Below are positions 23,593-34,934 of a stretch of DNA of 64,000 bases, piece after piece (position 1 is the stretch's first letter; each line of letters opens with the position of its first letter). The notes under the pieces were generated by a model, which had not been told where the DNA came from, made no database searches, and was given only the letters and a program-made list of their open reading frames with translations. Location: the NCBI GenBank assembly GCA_033439265.1, contig JAVTVX010000010.1, forward strand, positions 7,998,001 through 8,062,000, in the 5' to 3' direction. Position numbers and translations under genes: made by a program. The DNA comes from Dillenia suffruticosa. Its lineage: Eukaryota; Streptophyta; Magnoliopsida; Dilleniales; Dilleniaceae.

Positions 23593-24433
23593 GGGGAATT
23601 ATTTTTCTGATTTCCGCATAGGGAATTATTTTTCTTCCCCCCCACCCCCCGATTTCTTAATCTTTTTCCCAATTCTGTATTGTGGTATTGATTCTCTCTG
23701 ATTTGTAGGACACCTGAATGGATGAAGAAGATGTTCGCAGACATTAATAAGGGCAATAAGAATGGTCCCCTCTTCTGCTTTTTTATGGATCTAGGTGATG
23801 CAGGTACAATTTGTTGTTCTCATTGTTTACTTCTTATTTCTTGTGTCACATATTTTCACAATTGGCTTTTCTGCAATTGTCACTAAATCCAAATCTCTAT
23901 CAACCTTGAAACAATTCCCTCATCGTCCCTGCAGCTTCTCCTTCTCTTCCATGTGCAAGATTCAGTGTACTGAATGTCAAGGGCCTTGGAAGTGGTAGTT
24001 GGTTCTGAAAAGTCAACCGGATGAATTGCCTTATAGATCTTTACTTCTAGATTATATCTAAATATAGATAATAGTGGACATATGGACTGGAAATTTTGTA
24101 TTGGGTCACTAAATTGATTCATTTCTATCATGATTATAACTGATTGGGTTGAGATTCTTTATGCTGTCCTCCTATTAACCCTTCTTTTCATTTATTTTCT
24201 CTCCTGCGGTTTCATATGTTAGACAGCTGAATATCCCCAGCCGTGTGGTGGGTGCCTGTCGTCTTGATTTAGCATATGAGCACTTCAAGGTACAGCTTAC
24301 AAATAACTGGAAACTGTTGAAACCATGTGTCTTGCATATGGCCCTACAACTTGTTGTTGATGGATGAAATTTCTACCCAGCACGGCAGAATCCCCCCCTC
24401 CCCGGGCCCTGTTGAGATTTTTAAGAACTACCT

Positions 24434-24609
24434 AGCACATCAATTATTTAATTTAGTTTTTCAAAATTTTGATCTCTGGGACCACCTTTTTTAGTTTGCT
24501 GCTGTTGTGCTAGGTAGATCTCAAAAATTTTAGTCTGAATTTTGCACTGCACATCAATTATTTGATTTAGCTTTTCAAATTTTAGATCTCTGGGACCACC
24601 TTTTTTTTG
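24434..24609. repeat. Two-copy direct repeat in pseudogene intron
   Basis: The segment beginning GCACATCAATTATTT and ending GATCTCTGGGACCACC occurs at about 24434 and again at about 24549, with a few substitutions. Confidence 0.8.
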
Positions 24610-24894
24610 TCAATTTTACTGAAAAGTGTTACTTAGAGTAAATTAAGTACAAACATATCATTGATGTGGTCCTTTACTGGGATCCTTTTTGTAGCTGTCT
24701 ACTGGTAACTCTTTTGACGCACATAGACACTTAAATAAATGATAAAGCCTTTTTTACATGAAGGCTGCATGAAGTTTCATTGCAGAAACATTAGAAGATT
24801 TAAACTCCTAGTAAATTGGTAGTGTGGATTAGTCCATCATTGTCTGAGTGGAGGTGTTTCAAGTATGTGGTATACTAAGGGTTGTGTGGTGGGT

Positions 24895-25060
24895 GGATTG
24901 GTGAAATTATGGATTTGGAGTTTTTTGTTCATCAACCGTCTGATATGCATTTTTCCCTGATTCTGTTGATTGTGGCTGGATTGGTGAAATTATGGATTTG
25001 GGGTTGTTTGTTCATCAACCATCTGATATGCATATTTCCCAGATTCTGTTGATTTTGGTC
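24895..25060. repeat. Tandem duplication, 83-bp unit
   Basis: Units beginning GGATTGGTGAAATTATGG start at 24895 and 24978 and differ at only a few positions, so the duplication is fairly young compared with the surrounding pseudogene. Confidence 0.85.
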
Positions 25061-28000
25061 ATCTCTATAACTGTTCTTGTATTTGTGAGGCACATATGGT
25101 GTTTCTATACTGATACTTCTTCTGCCTGTTGTAAAATGCAAAACAATTTCTACTCATTTAGAACCAAAATGCATTTTTATTTTTACTCCGTAGCTTTATC
25201 TTAGTCTTATTTGATATTTACGTGGCAACGGAATAGCTAATATATATCCTAAGTGTTTTTATGTAATATCATGGAAACTTTTTCTTTAGGAAAAGAATGT
25301 GATAATAAGCCATGTCATTTATCGATAGCTAGGTCCTCACTTTGGCCCCCTCCCACCCCCCCCCCCCCTGCGCAAAAAAAAGCCCACCAATCAAAAAAGG
25401 AAAGGAGTATTTTAAGGTATTATGGCCTTTGATGGGTGGTCACCTCTTTCCTATTAAAAGTGGTGAGCTAGTTTTGGTCTGTGTAATTCAATAGTCCTCT
25501 TACAAGTTCTATTTAAATGTTAGAATTAAGCTGCACTGTTTCCCATTCTTGTGGGATAAACTTGTTTTTGATGCATCTTCACGAAATTGGAGAGCATTAT
25601 AATTTATCTTTTTACCTTCCCCCACCCTTTGTCTGATTGAGGATCTCTTATCCTCCTCACTGTAAATTCTTCTCTCTGTTAGTAAGATTCTTTCCCCATT
25701 CCAAAAGAGAAAGAGGGAATGCATTGCTTGATAATATTGAGGTGTACTGCGTCTCTTCCTTTTCTTTTCAGTTCCCCCCCTCTCTCTCAGTTTTAAAATT
25801 AACATAATTTGATTTTCTGAATTTAAATTCAAATGCTTGTATTCATAGTTGTTGATGTCAATCTAGGATCTGATAATGCGCGGTGTGATTTTTTTTTCCC
25901 CTTCCAATAGTTATACTCCTTATTTTTTGGATAAAAATATGCTAGACAACATTCTTGAAGAGTCTGTGGATCAGCATTTTCACTCCCTAATTCAAAGTGG
26001 GCACCTGCAACGGAGTTGGGATGTGATTGATGACAACTTGACTGCAGAAGTGGTTGAAGACAATGGGGATAGTCTCTGGGAGCCTCCAGAGGTAAAGAAA
26101 TTATTTAGCATAACGCTACTTCTGATTTTGAGCATAGGAAGAAGTCTTAGTGGTATGATTATGAGTCCTTTTCTGTTATTTCTTCAATTTTCTTTAAGGA
26201 GAGAGAATCCTCAACCCAACTGCCACCCTTCTCTCTCTCCATGTCATCATAATTACCTGGTGAAAATGAGAATTTTATGACTTTCCAGCACATTAAAGGT
26301 GAGCTTGTTATGCTGAGCATGTGTAGGATTCTGATGTTAGAATTTTTTCTTCACAGGTTCAAGAACTACTGGATGAAATAGGCCATCCTGCAATACCATT
26401 TAAGTGTCATATCAAAAGATGCTGAGATGCAGCTCCTTTATGCTGTTGACAAAGTATTGTTAAGAAATAGGTGGTTGCGGAAAGCTACTGGTATTCAACC
26501 AAAGTTTCCGTATATGGTTGAGTTGCTTGAAAAGAGGTACATCCCATGCCAATCTACTTATGCAGAATATGGATACACAAATGCTGATATCTGTATGTCA
26601 AACTACTGGGATTTACTTGAGATGATACTAGAACACATAGTAACTAGAAAGGGAACAAGAAGCTACTAAACTGTTTGTCACATGCACTAATTAAATGGTT
26701 CAAACTGTATACTGCTTTCTTATGTATTCTTTGAGTGTTAGCTCTTAATTTACCAAAGAACGCAAAAACATGGCTTGTACACCCATGGACTCGCAGTGTT
26801 TTCACATTACCTAACTTTTTCTCTAGTGTTTCATGGTGCAGCAGCCTTTTGTCTATTCTTGACTTCTAATGAACTGACTGTCAACCCATTCATTATGTGT
26901 GCTTTAAGTTTCAAAATAATAATAGTGATCTATTTATTAGATGAAGTTGAATGAGGAATATAAAGTGTAGTAAGTAGCAATGTTGTAATGCCTTTGCTCA
27001 CAAACATAATTAGTATAAATTCACATAAACGATGAGAGTGCCGATGGCTTTAAGTTCTTACTTAGATTTATTATATGTACTATAAACTTTATAATTTTCA
27101 TTGCAGAAACTTAGTTGTGACATGATAGTTTTCCGGCACCATCAGCCTCTGATTCTAGTAAAGTTTCAGTTGAAGTCATCATGGAAAGTTGGATTTCGTT
27201 GCTCCCATTTATTGTCTATAATAGTCCATCTTGTTGGGAAAAGAGAAATAGGGATGCCTTTCGACTTAAAATAATTTAGTATTATTAAGCTTTTTCAACA
27301 GTTTACTGTGTGAAAAGGCCCTTTAGATACATCAGCTTTTTAAGCTTTGGCCAGGTAGGACCTTGTACTTTGCACCTAATTGAGGGAAAACATCCTGCAT
27401 GTTCTAGCGTTGTGTCTGCCTCAGAGCACACGCATATACCGCATTTGAATTTTTTAATTTGGTTGCAGGAGTGCTGCTTCTTTTTTAATAACATCTGATT
27501 CAACCAGTCGCGTTACTAGTTTGGAAACAGATGGTGGTGATAAAGATCCTCTGCCCCCTGTTCCATTAGAATCCAACCTTAGAGATGGCAATTCTGTAGA
27601 TCGTCCGGTATCGGACTTCCGGTTTCCTTTTGGAGATTGATCCAAATTTCCTTGGTCAAAAAGCCAGATAGACAAGGTGCTGCCTTGTTGGCTATTCTAG
27701 ATTTATTCCTTGGACTTGTGTGCTTTTGTTCTCATCGACTCCTTCCTTGCAGGACGGACAACTCGGTTGATGAATGCATAAAGCCAGAAATGAAACCCTT
27801 TGCTTCCAAAGATTACCATGGTCGGCATTTCAACAGGAGAGGCAGGTCAAATGACCAAAGCTAGTTTAAAAAAGACCATGGAAAATTTAACAAAAGAGTT
27901 GGAGCAAAGTTATCAGGGCAATGGATCTGGCGCTAACGCTTCTGGTGTTAATTTTGAGCTCAGCAGCGATGATAGGGATCCACTATTTGTGGCAAATGTA

Positions 28001-28078
28001 GGTGATTATTATGCTGGCGGAAAAACAGGTTCAGCTCGATGGGTCCGTGGTAGAAGCAGCCGAGTAATGCAAAACTAG

Positions 28079-28484
28079 CAAAAGCACTTCTTGTATGATT
28101 GTATAATGCAAAAGGGATTACACGTGTATTATCTTGGCAATACATGACTTAGAAGATGTAATCCTGGCTCTACCATGGAACTCCAGGTGTACTGTTAGTA
28201 GCCCAATGTGGAAGTGGGAGCCTTGGACCAAGGTTCAACTGGTGTCATTGAAAATAAAAGTAATCCTGGCTCTAGATGCCAGTTTTGGGTTATCTGCTTC
28301 TTCAACATTGATTTTGGTTTCTGATTCGCATCATGTGAAGCCTAGCCTTCAATGGCCTTCGGTCCTCTAAACGTCAGTCATTCAATTGGATTTAAGGAGT
28401 TGGTGTGTGCGCTAATTTTAGATCAGAAAAGTTGTGTTAAAATATGTTCAATGAGAATAGTTGATTTATCAAATTTCATTGTGT
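28079..28484. other. 3' flank of the Tic22-like pseudogene
   Basis: Former 3' untranslated region and flank. No supported feature. The 78-codon plus frame at 28134-28370 resembles nothing I know. Confidence 0.4.
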
Positions 28485-28670
28485 TAAGTAATCAGATATT
28501 TTATCACTTTAATGAGAGATATTGAGTTTGAGTCTCGAGAATGGAGAAAAAAGATTTAGAAAAACCATTCTCTTAATGGGCTTTCCAGTATTTAGAATGG
28601 ATTAGTTAAGTGAAATCCCAATATTGGTTGGTCTAATACTAAAAAAAAGTGAATGTCTGGTTTTCATATC
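28485..28670 (+). mobile_element. Old SINE-like repeat, copy A
   Basis: Contains a box B-like GAGTTTGAGTCTCGAG (around 28524-28539), followed by GGAGAAAAAAGATTT, CTCTTAATGGGCTT and GGATTAGTTAAGTGAAAT. The same order of blocks recurs at 28985-29165. A run of eight A after CTAATACT could be the tail. No target duplication was identified. Confidence 0.5.
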
Positions 28671-28984
28671 CTCTTTGATCTTTTTTTTTGTTTTTTTAAT
28701 CCTATGTTAAGCATGTCAAAGGAATTTAGCACTTTCATCACTTGTCTTGCAGATGTTAAAACCGGGTGGGGCATGCTTATGATTCTTCGGTTTAGTTGAT
28801 TGGTATCTCAAATGACCTCTCATCTGGGAGGTGCCATGTTAGGACCTTTCTACCACAATTATGGTGTCCCAAGTGAGACCCACAAGGTACTAACACAACA
28901 CAGTCTGATCGCTACATTTGTAATTGGACATTAAGGAATGAGAGCGTGGCTTCACATTCATCTTATATGAGTCCAACTAAACTC

Positions 28985-29165
28985 TTATGGATACAGTAAT
29001 AGATCATTGCATTTCCTTAATTATAGATCTTAAGTTCAAACTATGAAAATTGAGAAATGAGATTTGGAAGAACTAATCTTTTAATAGATCACACAATACT
29101 CAAATCGAATTAGTGACTTAGTTAAATAAAGTTCATATATTGGTCAGCGAGAAAAAATATATATG
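28985..29165 (+). mobile_element. Old SINE-like repeat, copy B
   Basis: Collinear with copy A: TTAAGTTCAAACTATG (degenerate box B), GAGAAATGAGATTTGG, CTTTTAATAGATC, GAATTAGTGACTTAGTTAAA, ATATTGGTC. Diverged from copy A at many positions. A stretch at about 28785-28800 with box A-like TAGTTGATTGG may belong to a third fragment. Confidence 0.45.
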
Positions 29166-30744
29166 TATATATCTCAATACGGCTTTGGTCCAATTATCAT
29201 TTAGGTGTCCAGACGTGATCAAGGGTCACAATTTGTAGAAAGCGCCCCCATTCAACGACATTACGATCTGTTTTTGATTTGCGATAAAGTAAAGTCATGT
29301 TAATGGGAGTGCTTGACTTTTCAAATACATTGGATCTGGCCTCAAGTTAGGAGAAAGAAGGTAGAAGGTGCGGCTGGGTCAAGACGGGTCTAGGCCTTGG
29401 CATCTCCATATTCTTCCATGTGGAAGAAGCAAATAGCTTTACTCGTTGTTTGACTTTGTAATGTCACAGCAAGATGTCTTTATGTGACTTGAAAGCAATC
29501 TTATAGAGAAAATCTATGAGGCCATTGGTCATGGAAGCAAATTCCATAAATGGTAACTGCACCATTTCGTTCTGTAATGATGTAAAAAGCACAATCAGAG
29601 GCTGGAAATAGCTGAAAAGTGTATCTTCAATATTGTACCGCCTTAAATAATGGTAAACCACAAACAAAACTAACCTTAATGAGTGTGACATGTGGTGTGC
29701 CAGTAATGGACGTTTCCTGTCTTAGTGGTGCTGTGAAGGATCTTCTTCATCCTATTTCTCCTAGTGCATGGCACTTCTCTCTTTGCGGCCCACTCTAGTC
29801 ATAAAGTGGTGGGTAGTGACCCTCTTCTCGCTCTCTTCCTCCCCCCCTCCCCGCTTTGACGATATAGATTGGAAAAAGAAAATAGTGACTGAACAAAAAG
29901 AGCATAAGGAATGGAAGTGGAGAAATGAGTTACTTGTAGATTTGTGATCTTTCATTTTTTGAGAACAAAGGGAACTATGGACTATATATTGACCGTCACG
30001 TCCTGCCAAACCCATGAACCAGCCAAATCCACCCACCTCTGTCTCTCTCTCTCTCACAGGAAAGGGAGGCAAACGGGTTTGTCAGTTTATATAATTCAGT
30101 GATAAATGACGACTCTCCACCCAATCCTATCATCTTATCTCTCAGTAGGCATCCAAAAAAGTGTGTAATTCTTTATCTCCCTGGGAAGAATAAACGGGAG
30201 TGGTGTTGTCTCGTTGATCACCTAATTTCTAAGTACGTTGTAGCAGGAGAGAGAGAGAGAGAATATAGGACAATCAAACTATAAACATTGAACTTCTTAG
30301 AGCTATTTCATTCCCCCAACTGAGGACTTTTTAATCTCTCCCCTGCGAAAGTGGCAGGACACAAGGCAAGCATCAAAGCAGACGGTGTGGTCCCCCTTGT
30401 AAATTTTTCTTCTTTGTATCCATATGCTTCGCCATACCATCTTCCTAGGTTGCTCTCTTATGTCGCTAATTTTAAGAACGACGCCACGTCTTATCGGAGA
30501 CTTTAGTTTTGTTGGGACAAACAATTTTCTATTATCTAATAAAATTTTCAATCACAAAGGAGGTCTATAGATCTAATAAGTTCTTTTATTTTTCGATTAT
30601 AAGGGAGACTCACAGACCTGGTAGAGAATGAGGGGAACGGAAATAAATGGAAACGAGAAATCCCACCGGTAAAAATTGAATCCAGAATCACTTAATTATA
30701 AGCCGATAGCAAATACCATTGAGCAAAATCTGAGACTATTATCT
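29166..30744. other. Intergenic DNA, no gene seen
   Basis: No frame with recognisable homology. Minus-strand frames at 29464-29691 (75 codons) and 29761-30072 (103 codons) exist but show no known family and no splice support. The region ends at the left LTR of the outer copia element. Confidence 0.4.
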
Positions 30745-31250
30745 AATAAATACTTATTATTTCAAGTATCGGGAAGCGTGAAAAATTGCAAAATTAAATG
30801 GATCAAAGCTTTGGGATAAATATATCGATATGTAGATTTTCAAAAATCTGAATTGCGAATTCTTTCGATCAAAACGCTCGATCGAGGTAGTGATCACAAA
30901 ATTATACCACCACTATAATATCATAATATCTTAATTTAAAATCCGATAAATTTCAAACGATTAGAGAAAATTTTCTATTCAAAATTTTCTCAATACTCTC
31001 AATAATTTCTCATACTTAAAAATTTATCTCTCTCTCTAGAAGATAATTCTCAATTGCTTTCAATCTTCTCACATGAACTTACTCTCACGTTGGTTGTTTC
31101 CTAAAAAAGGAAAACAATCTAATTCGTAAGAGAGGGTGATAGATAATCAGGAGATTGAGAGTGATTATGGATAATGGGCTTTAAATTCAAAATTTCAACA
31201 AGTTTTAAATTAACCTTGCGATAAAAGCCCCTCATGGACATATTTTATCA
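30745..31250 (-). repeat. LTR-related copy at the left end of the outer copia element
   Basis: Directly repeated, in the same orientation, at 48653-49170. Shared blocks include AAATTAAATGG, GGATAAATAT, CTCAATA followed by CTCAATAATTTC, CACGTTGGTTGTTTCC, AAACAATCTAATT and AAAAGCCCCTCATGG. Substantial divergence shows an old insertion. The block probably continues to the right, but the partner copy is truncated there, so the LTR's inner limit is not defined. Confidence 0.65.
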
Positions 31251-32212
31251 ATATTTCTCACTTGTATATGTAGGTATTTTATGTCCGTCATAAGAGTACA
31301 ACTCTTACGATTTTGCATATCACCCTGCTTGATTTTCATATAGGATTGGGTGTCGTGCGATCGATGAATACATCTGTAATTTAGTTGCTTGATTTTCATA
31401 TCGATCCATCTATTAGGATGATCGAAAAGGCATAGTTAGTACAAAAAAACTTACTGTATCCCAAAATCAATGCATTACATCCATCGATTCACTTTTCTCA
31501 TAGAAATTAATCTCCAATCGTTGCTCCACTATGTGTTCACTATTATGTTTAAATCTCAACATGGATAAATATAACAGATCGATTCGTGAATACAACATAA
31601 TAATGTAATATCGATTAACATTCATTTTCTTTACTAGAATCTATCCATCTTAATTTAGTTGCTTGCTTAGATTTACCCCGCAAATCTCATTATCTTTCAG
31701 ACCATTCATAAGCAGACTAAAATAGTATACACTAAAATAAAACTTTAAGAAACAGCCAAAAGTAATATGGGTACCATTGGGCCTATCCTACGGGTCTCAG
31801 ATCTCACACAGTGGAAATGGAGATCAAGATCACATCATCATCTCATATAATAGCTCCTATTACCTCATAGTCGATTTATCACATGCGATATGAAACACAT
31901 GCTATAGTATTATTCTCTTATCTCTTTAAATGACATATGTCAAATTTCTTTAATATTGTATAGATATATGAGTTAGTATACACGTAAAATTTTACTTAGA
32001 GATATTAGAAAGAGTATTTCAGAAACAATATCACTAACCGTAGGTGATATCTGAGATATCGAATTTAACTACTTACAAACAACATAGATGTGGGTATGTT
32101 CATATTGGTCACATCGCACATGACCTCATCTTGAATACGTATCAGAATGACTTATGTTCTAACAAAACTACTTTCAAAGCCTCTTATACCTAGAAACCAT
32201 TTCATCCACGCT
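31251..32212. other. Outer copia 3' LTR / untranslated remainder
   Basis: AT-rich, no coding frame. By position it should contain the rest of the outer element's 3' LTR and its 3' untranslated region. No polypurine tract was recognised. Confidence 0.35.
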
Positions 32213-32217
32213 CACTA

Positions 32218-34882
32218 TGTCACGCCCCAAACCTGGAGCGTGAGCAGCCGCTCGTTACCCTGGATACCGACTGTATTTTTACAGAAAATCGGGCAAAACC
32301 TTCCCATATATCGGAGGTCTCCCATATTAAAATAAACCTGTTACCTGTCCAAAAGGGGCCATCCCGGCCTCAAAATACATAAATTATCCTCAACAACAAA
32401 CCAGATCATCCATACTGCACAATCCAGGGCAACGCAAGGCTAACAAACAATTCTCCACAGTCCTAACCACAGACCTCTACTGCCATGCCCCCGTCAAAGG
32501 CATGGACAGCCGCCAGTCGCCCCTCCTGTGATTTAAAGGAGGCACCGAGCGATCCTAGAGGACAATTCTAAGATATGACACATTCCCAAATACTTACACA
32601 ATGAACCAGAAATGTCTCAATGCAATGTTATGCAATGATATATTCATATTTATACAGTCATCCCAGAATTTTAAAATGGTCATCTATAGATCTTAAAATA
32701 CATTTACATCACCAATACAAATTTTGCAGCGGAAATACACAATGACTCCTCACGTCCAGACCAGATCTCCCAAATATAATGAGCGTCCTAAAAGCAATGC
32801 TCCTGTCAAATACTATCTCTAAAACAAAAGGGAAGTGAGGGGTGAGTACTCGGGAGAAGAATACTCAGTGAGTGAGTGGGTCAATGCAATCATCAAATAT
32901 GAAGTGTGAAATTGGAGTGTCAAAGCATAAGTATACAAATCATATTTCAAATCATCATGCTTTTCATTTCAACAATATATCATTAGCACGCATTTCAAGT
33001 CAAATATGCATCCAAAACACTGTCATTAAAATCATAGAGCTGCCAGCCGAAAATGTCCTGGTAGAGGTCTACCGCGACCTATGACAGGCGCACCGGGGGT
33101 GTTATATACAAGTTTATTTAAAGTGCTCTCTACCCCGGCGTTAGCGACGAACCTCGTCCAGATGCTAGACTTAGAGAGGATATCCAATCCAAATCCAAAT
33201 CCTCCCCCTTTCGGGTTCAACCTGGCTAGTACCGTGTCGATAATCAAATCACGACAACTCGTGGGATACCCCAGGCTTAGGCATATCCAGACGCCACCAA
33301 AGCGTCTCTCACGGTGTCCTTCGTAGCTACGGAACAATACATATCAAAGCTCTCAAAGCCAAAATCAATATTATATCAAAATGTGCCGAAATCAGGTTTA
33401 TAAACCAATGCAACATAGAGCATAAAATGGCACATTATACATTTCAACCACATGGATGCATAATTTCATAATTCAATACAGTTTTTGGACACTCCAACGG
33501 TTCACAAAAGTCAATTTTAAAACCAGTCAAAACATTTCCAACATACGACAAATCATGCTCATTATCAAAATGTTGTAAAACAGGATTTACATATTAAACA
33601 AAAGTATTGAAATAAATCCCACTCACAGTTTTTGGGGAGGATAGCGCACTCCTCAATAAAAGCACAATACGCAGAACAAGGCGCCCCTTTATGGAGTCAC
33701 CAAGAAAGCCAACCTAATAAAGTCATCACGATTTTCATCAATTCCCGACTATTTCAGGGTTTATCGTTTTTCTTAAATTCGTACAACCCTAAATTCCTCA
33801 ATTTATAAACAACTTCACTGTCATCAATTTCATTCTATTTATAAGTAAATAACCAAAATCAAAATAAATCTTAAGCTAAAACCAACTAATGTTACCTAAT
33901 TTGACAAAGTTTATTCAAGGGTTGAAGAGATTTCATTTCTCTCACCTAGGATTCTTCGGATCTCAGATCTAGCTTTCGTTCGCCCGTTGGTTTGGTTTAA
34001 AACCTGAATGTTTCCAAATTTGAAACAATTGCGAACAATTTAAGTCCAATTACTAAAGAATTTCGAAATCCAAGTGCGAAAATCGAAACTTAGAGTCATT
34101 TACCTTCGCAGGGACTCGCGGACTATCACAGGCCGTCTCGGGCTGTGAGCCGTGGGCCGCAGTGGGCCGTGGGCCGCAATGGGCTTGCGGGCCTGGGGCC
34201 TGTGGGCTGCTGGGTCTGCGGCCTGGTGGGCCTGCGGGCTGCTGGGTCTGCGGGCCTGGTGGGCCTCGCGAGCTGGATCGTGAGCCGGATCGCGCGTTGG
34301 AGCGCGCTTGCGCTCGCGCTGGATTACACGCTAAGTCGCGCGCTGGGTCGCGTTGGCTCGGGCGTTGGCTCGAGCGCTGGCTCGCGCGCTGGAGCGCGCT
34401 CGCGAGCTGGATCGTGCATTGCTCGCGCTGTGGGTCGCACGCTGGAGCGCTCGCGCTGGTGCTGGGGCGTGCTGAGCAGTGGATCGCGCGCTGGAGTGCA
34501 CGCTGGCTCGTGCTAGGGTGTGCTGAGGCGCGCTGGGGGTTGCGTGCTGCTCGCGCTAGGCTCGCGTGCTGCTAGCGTGGGTTCGCGCTGGTTCGCACGA
34601 AGAAGAGCGTAGTGGCGCTCATGCAGTGAGTAGCTGCAGCGGCTCGCTCGCGGGAGGGAGGAGCTGTAGCGGCTGTAGGTGGCGCGCAGAGATCTTCACG
34701 GTGGAGGATGGCAGCGGGAGAGAGAGAGACGCGGCGACGGGGGAGATCGGGAAAAGAGAGAAGAAAAGGAGAGAGGGAGAGAAGAGAGGGGGAAAGAGAG
34801 AGAGTGAGAGAGAGGGGGAGAAAATTAGGGCTTTAAGCCCTAATTTTTTTTTTCTTTTTCCTTTTTTTTTTTGGGTATTATA
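32218..34882. mobile_element. Putative solo LTR (TGTCACGCC type) with 5-bp duplication CACTA
   Basis: Starts TGTCACGCCCCAAACC, a start common among large plant gypsy-type LTRs, and ends TATTATA. CACTA lies directly on both sides (32213-32217 and 34883-34887), a 5-bp target duplication. No gag or pol is present between the ends and no second LTR, so it is best read as a solo LTR left by recombination or a non-coding LTR-like element. Near 32840-32880 it has GGTGAGTACTCGGGAG and ACTCAGTGAGTGAGTGGG, motifs of a type I associate with such LTRs. It sits inside the outer copia element. Confidence 0.65.
34130..34700. repeat. GC-rich degenerate array (CTGG/CTCGCG words) inside the putative solo LTR
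   Basis: Island of very high G+C in an AT-rich landscape, built from short recurring words such as GGGCCTGCGGGCTGCTGG, GCGCTGG and GGCTCGCGCGCTGG, dense in CpG. It gives long overlapping open frames of Gly/Ala/Arg/Ser that are compositional artefacts. A purine-rich stretch (34720-34820) and AGGGCTTTAAGCCCT follow. Confidence 0.75.
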
Positions 34883-34934
34883 CACTAAAAGTTGGAGATG
34901 ATCACTAATGTGAGAGAGTCGACCTCACACAACA

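Larger units (their letters stand above)
22061..28078 (+). pseudogene. Decayed Tic22-like (chloroplast import) gene
   Basis: Related by memory to a plant Tic22-like family; family name moderately certain. Recognisable exons: 22061-22475, 23709-23803, 24210-24289, 25911-26091, 26357-26536, 27469-27676, 27753-28078. They encode blocks such as GGGPAFVGQVFSMCDLSG, RTPEWMKKMFADI, VVGACRLDLAYEHFK, YTPYFLDKNMLDNILEESVD, RWLRKATGIQPKFPYMV and LPKITMVGISTGEAGQM. Lesions: frame change and TAG at about 22289 in exon 1; acceptor AG changed to GG at 24208-24209; the exon with the GVPVF core is missing between 24290 and 25910; an extra T near 26398-26401; TGG to TGA in PFGDW (about 27638); a further frame change near 27800. 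The last exon alone still has a 92-codon open frame. Product, if any, would not be a normal import factor. Confidence 0.75.

Noticed and set aside
27800..28078. 92-codon open frame as an independent small gene
   Set aside because: It is the last exon of the Tic22-like pseudogene; the frame opens at a TTG codon after a frame change and has no ATG or promoter of its own.
29464..29691. 75-codon minus frame ending FKSHKDILL
   Set aside because: Looks mildly protein-like, but I could not match it to a family and found no neighbouring exon. Kept as unassigned intergenic DNA.
34145..34901. Overlapping 111-137-codon frames of Gly/Ala/Arg/Ser
   Set aside because: Compositional artefacts of the GC-rich island inside the putative solo LTR.
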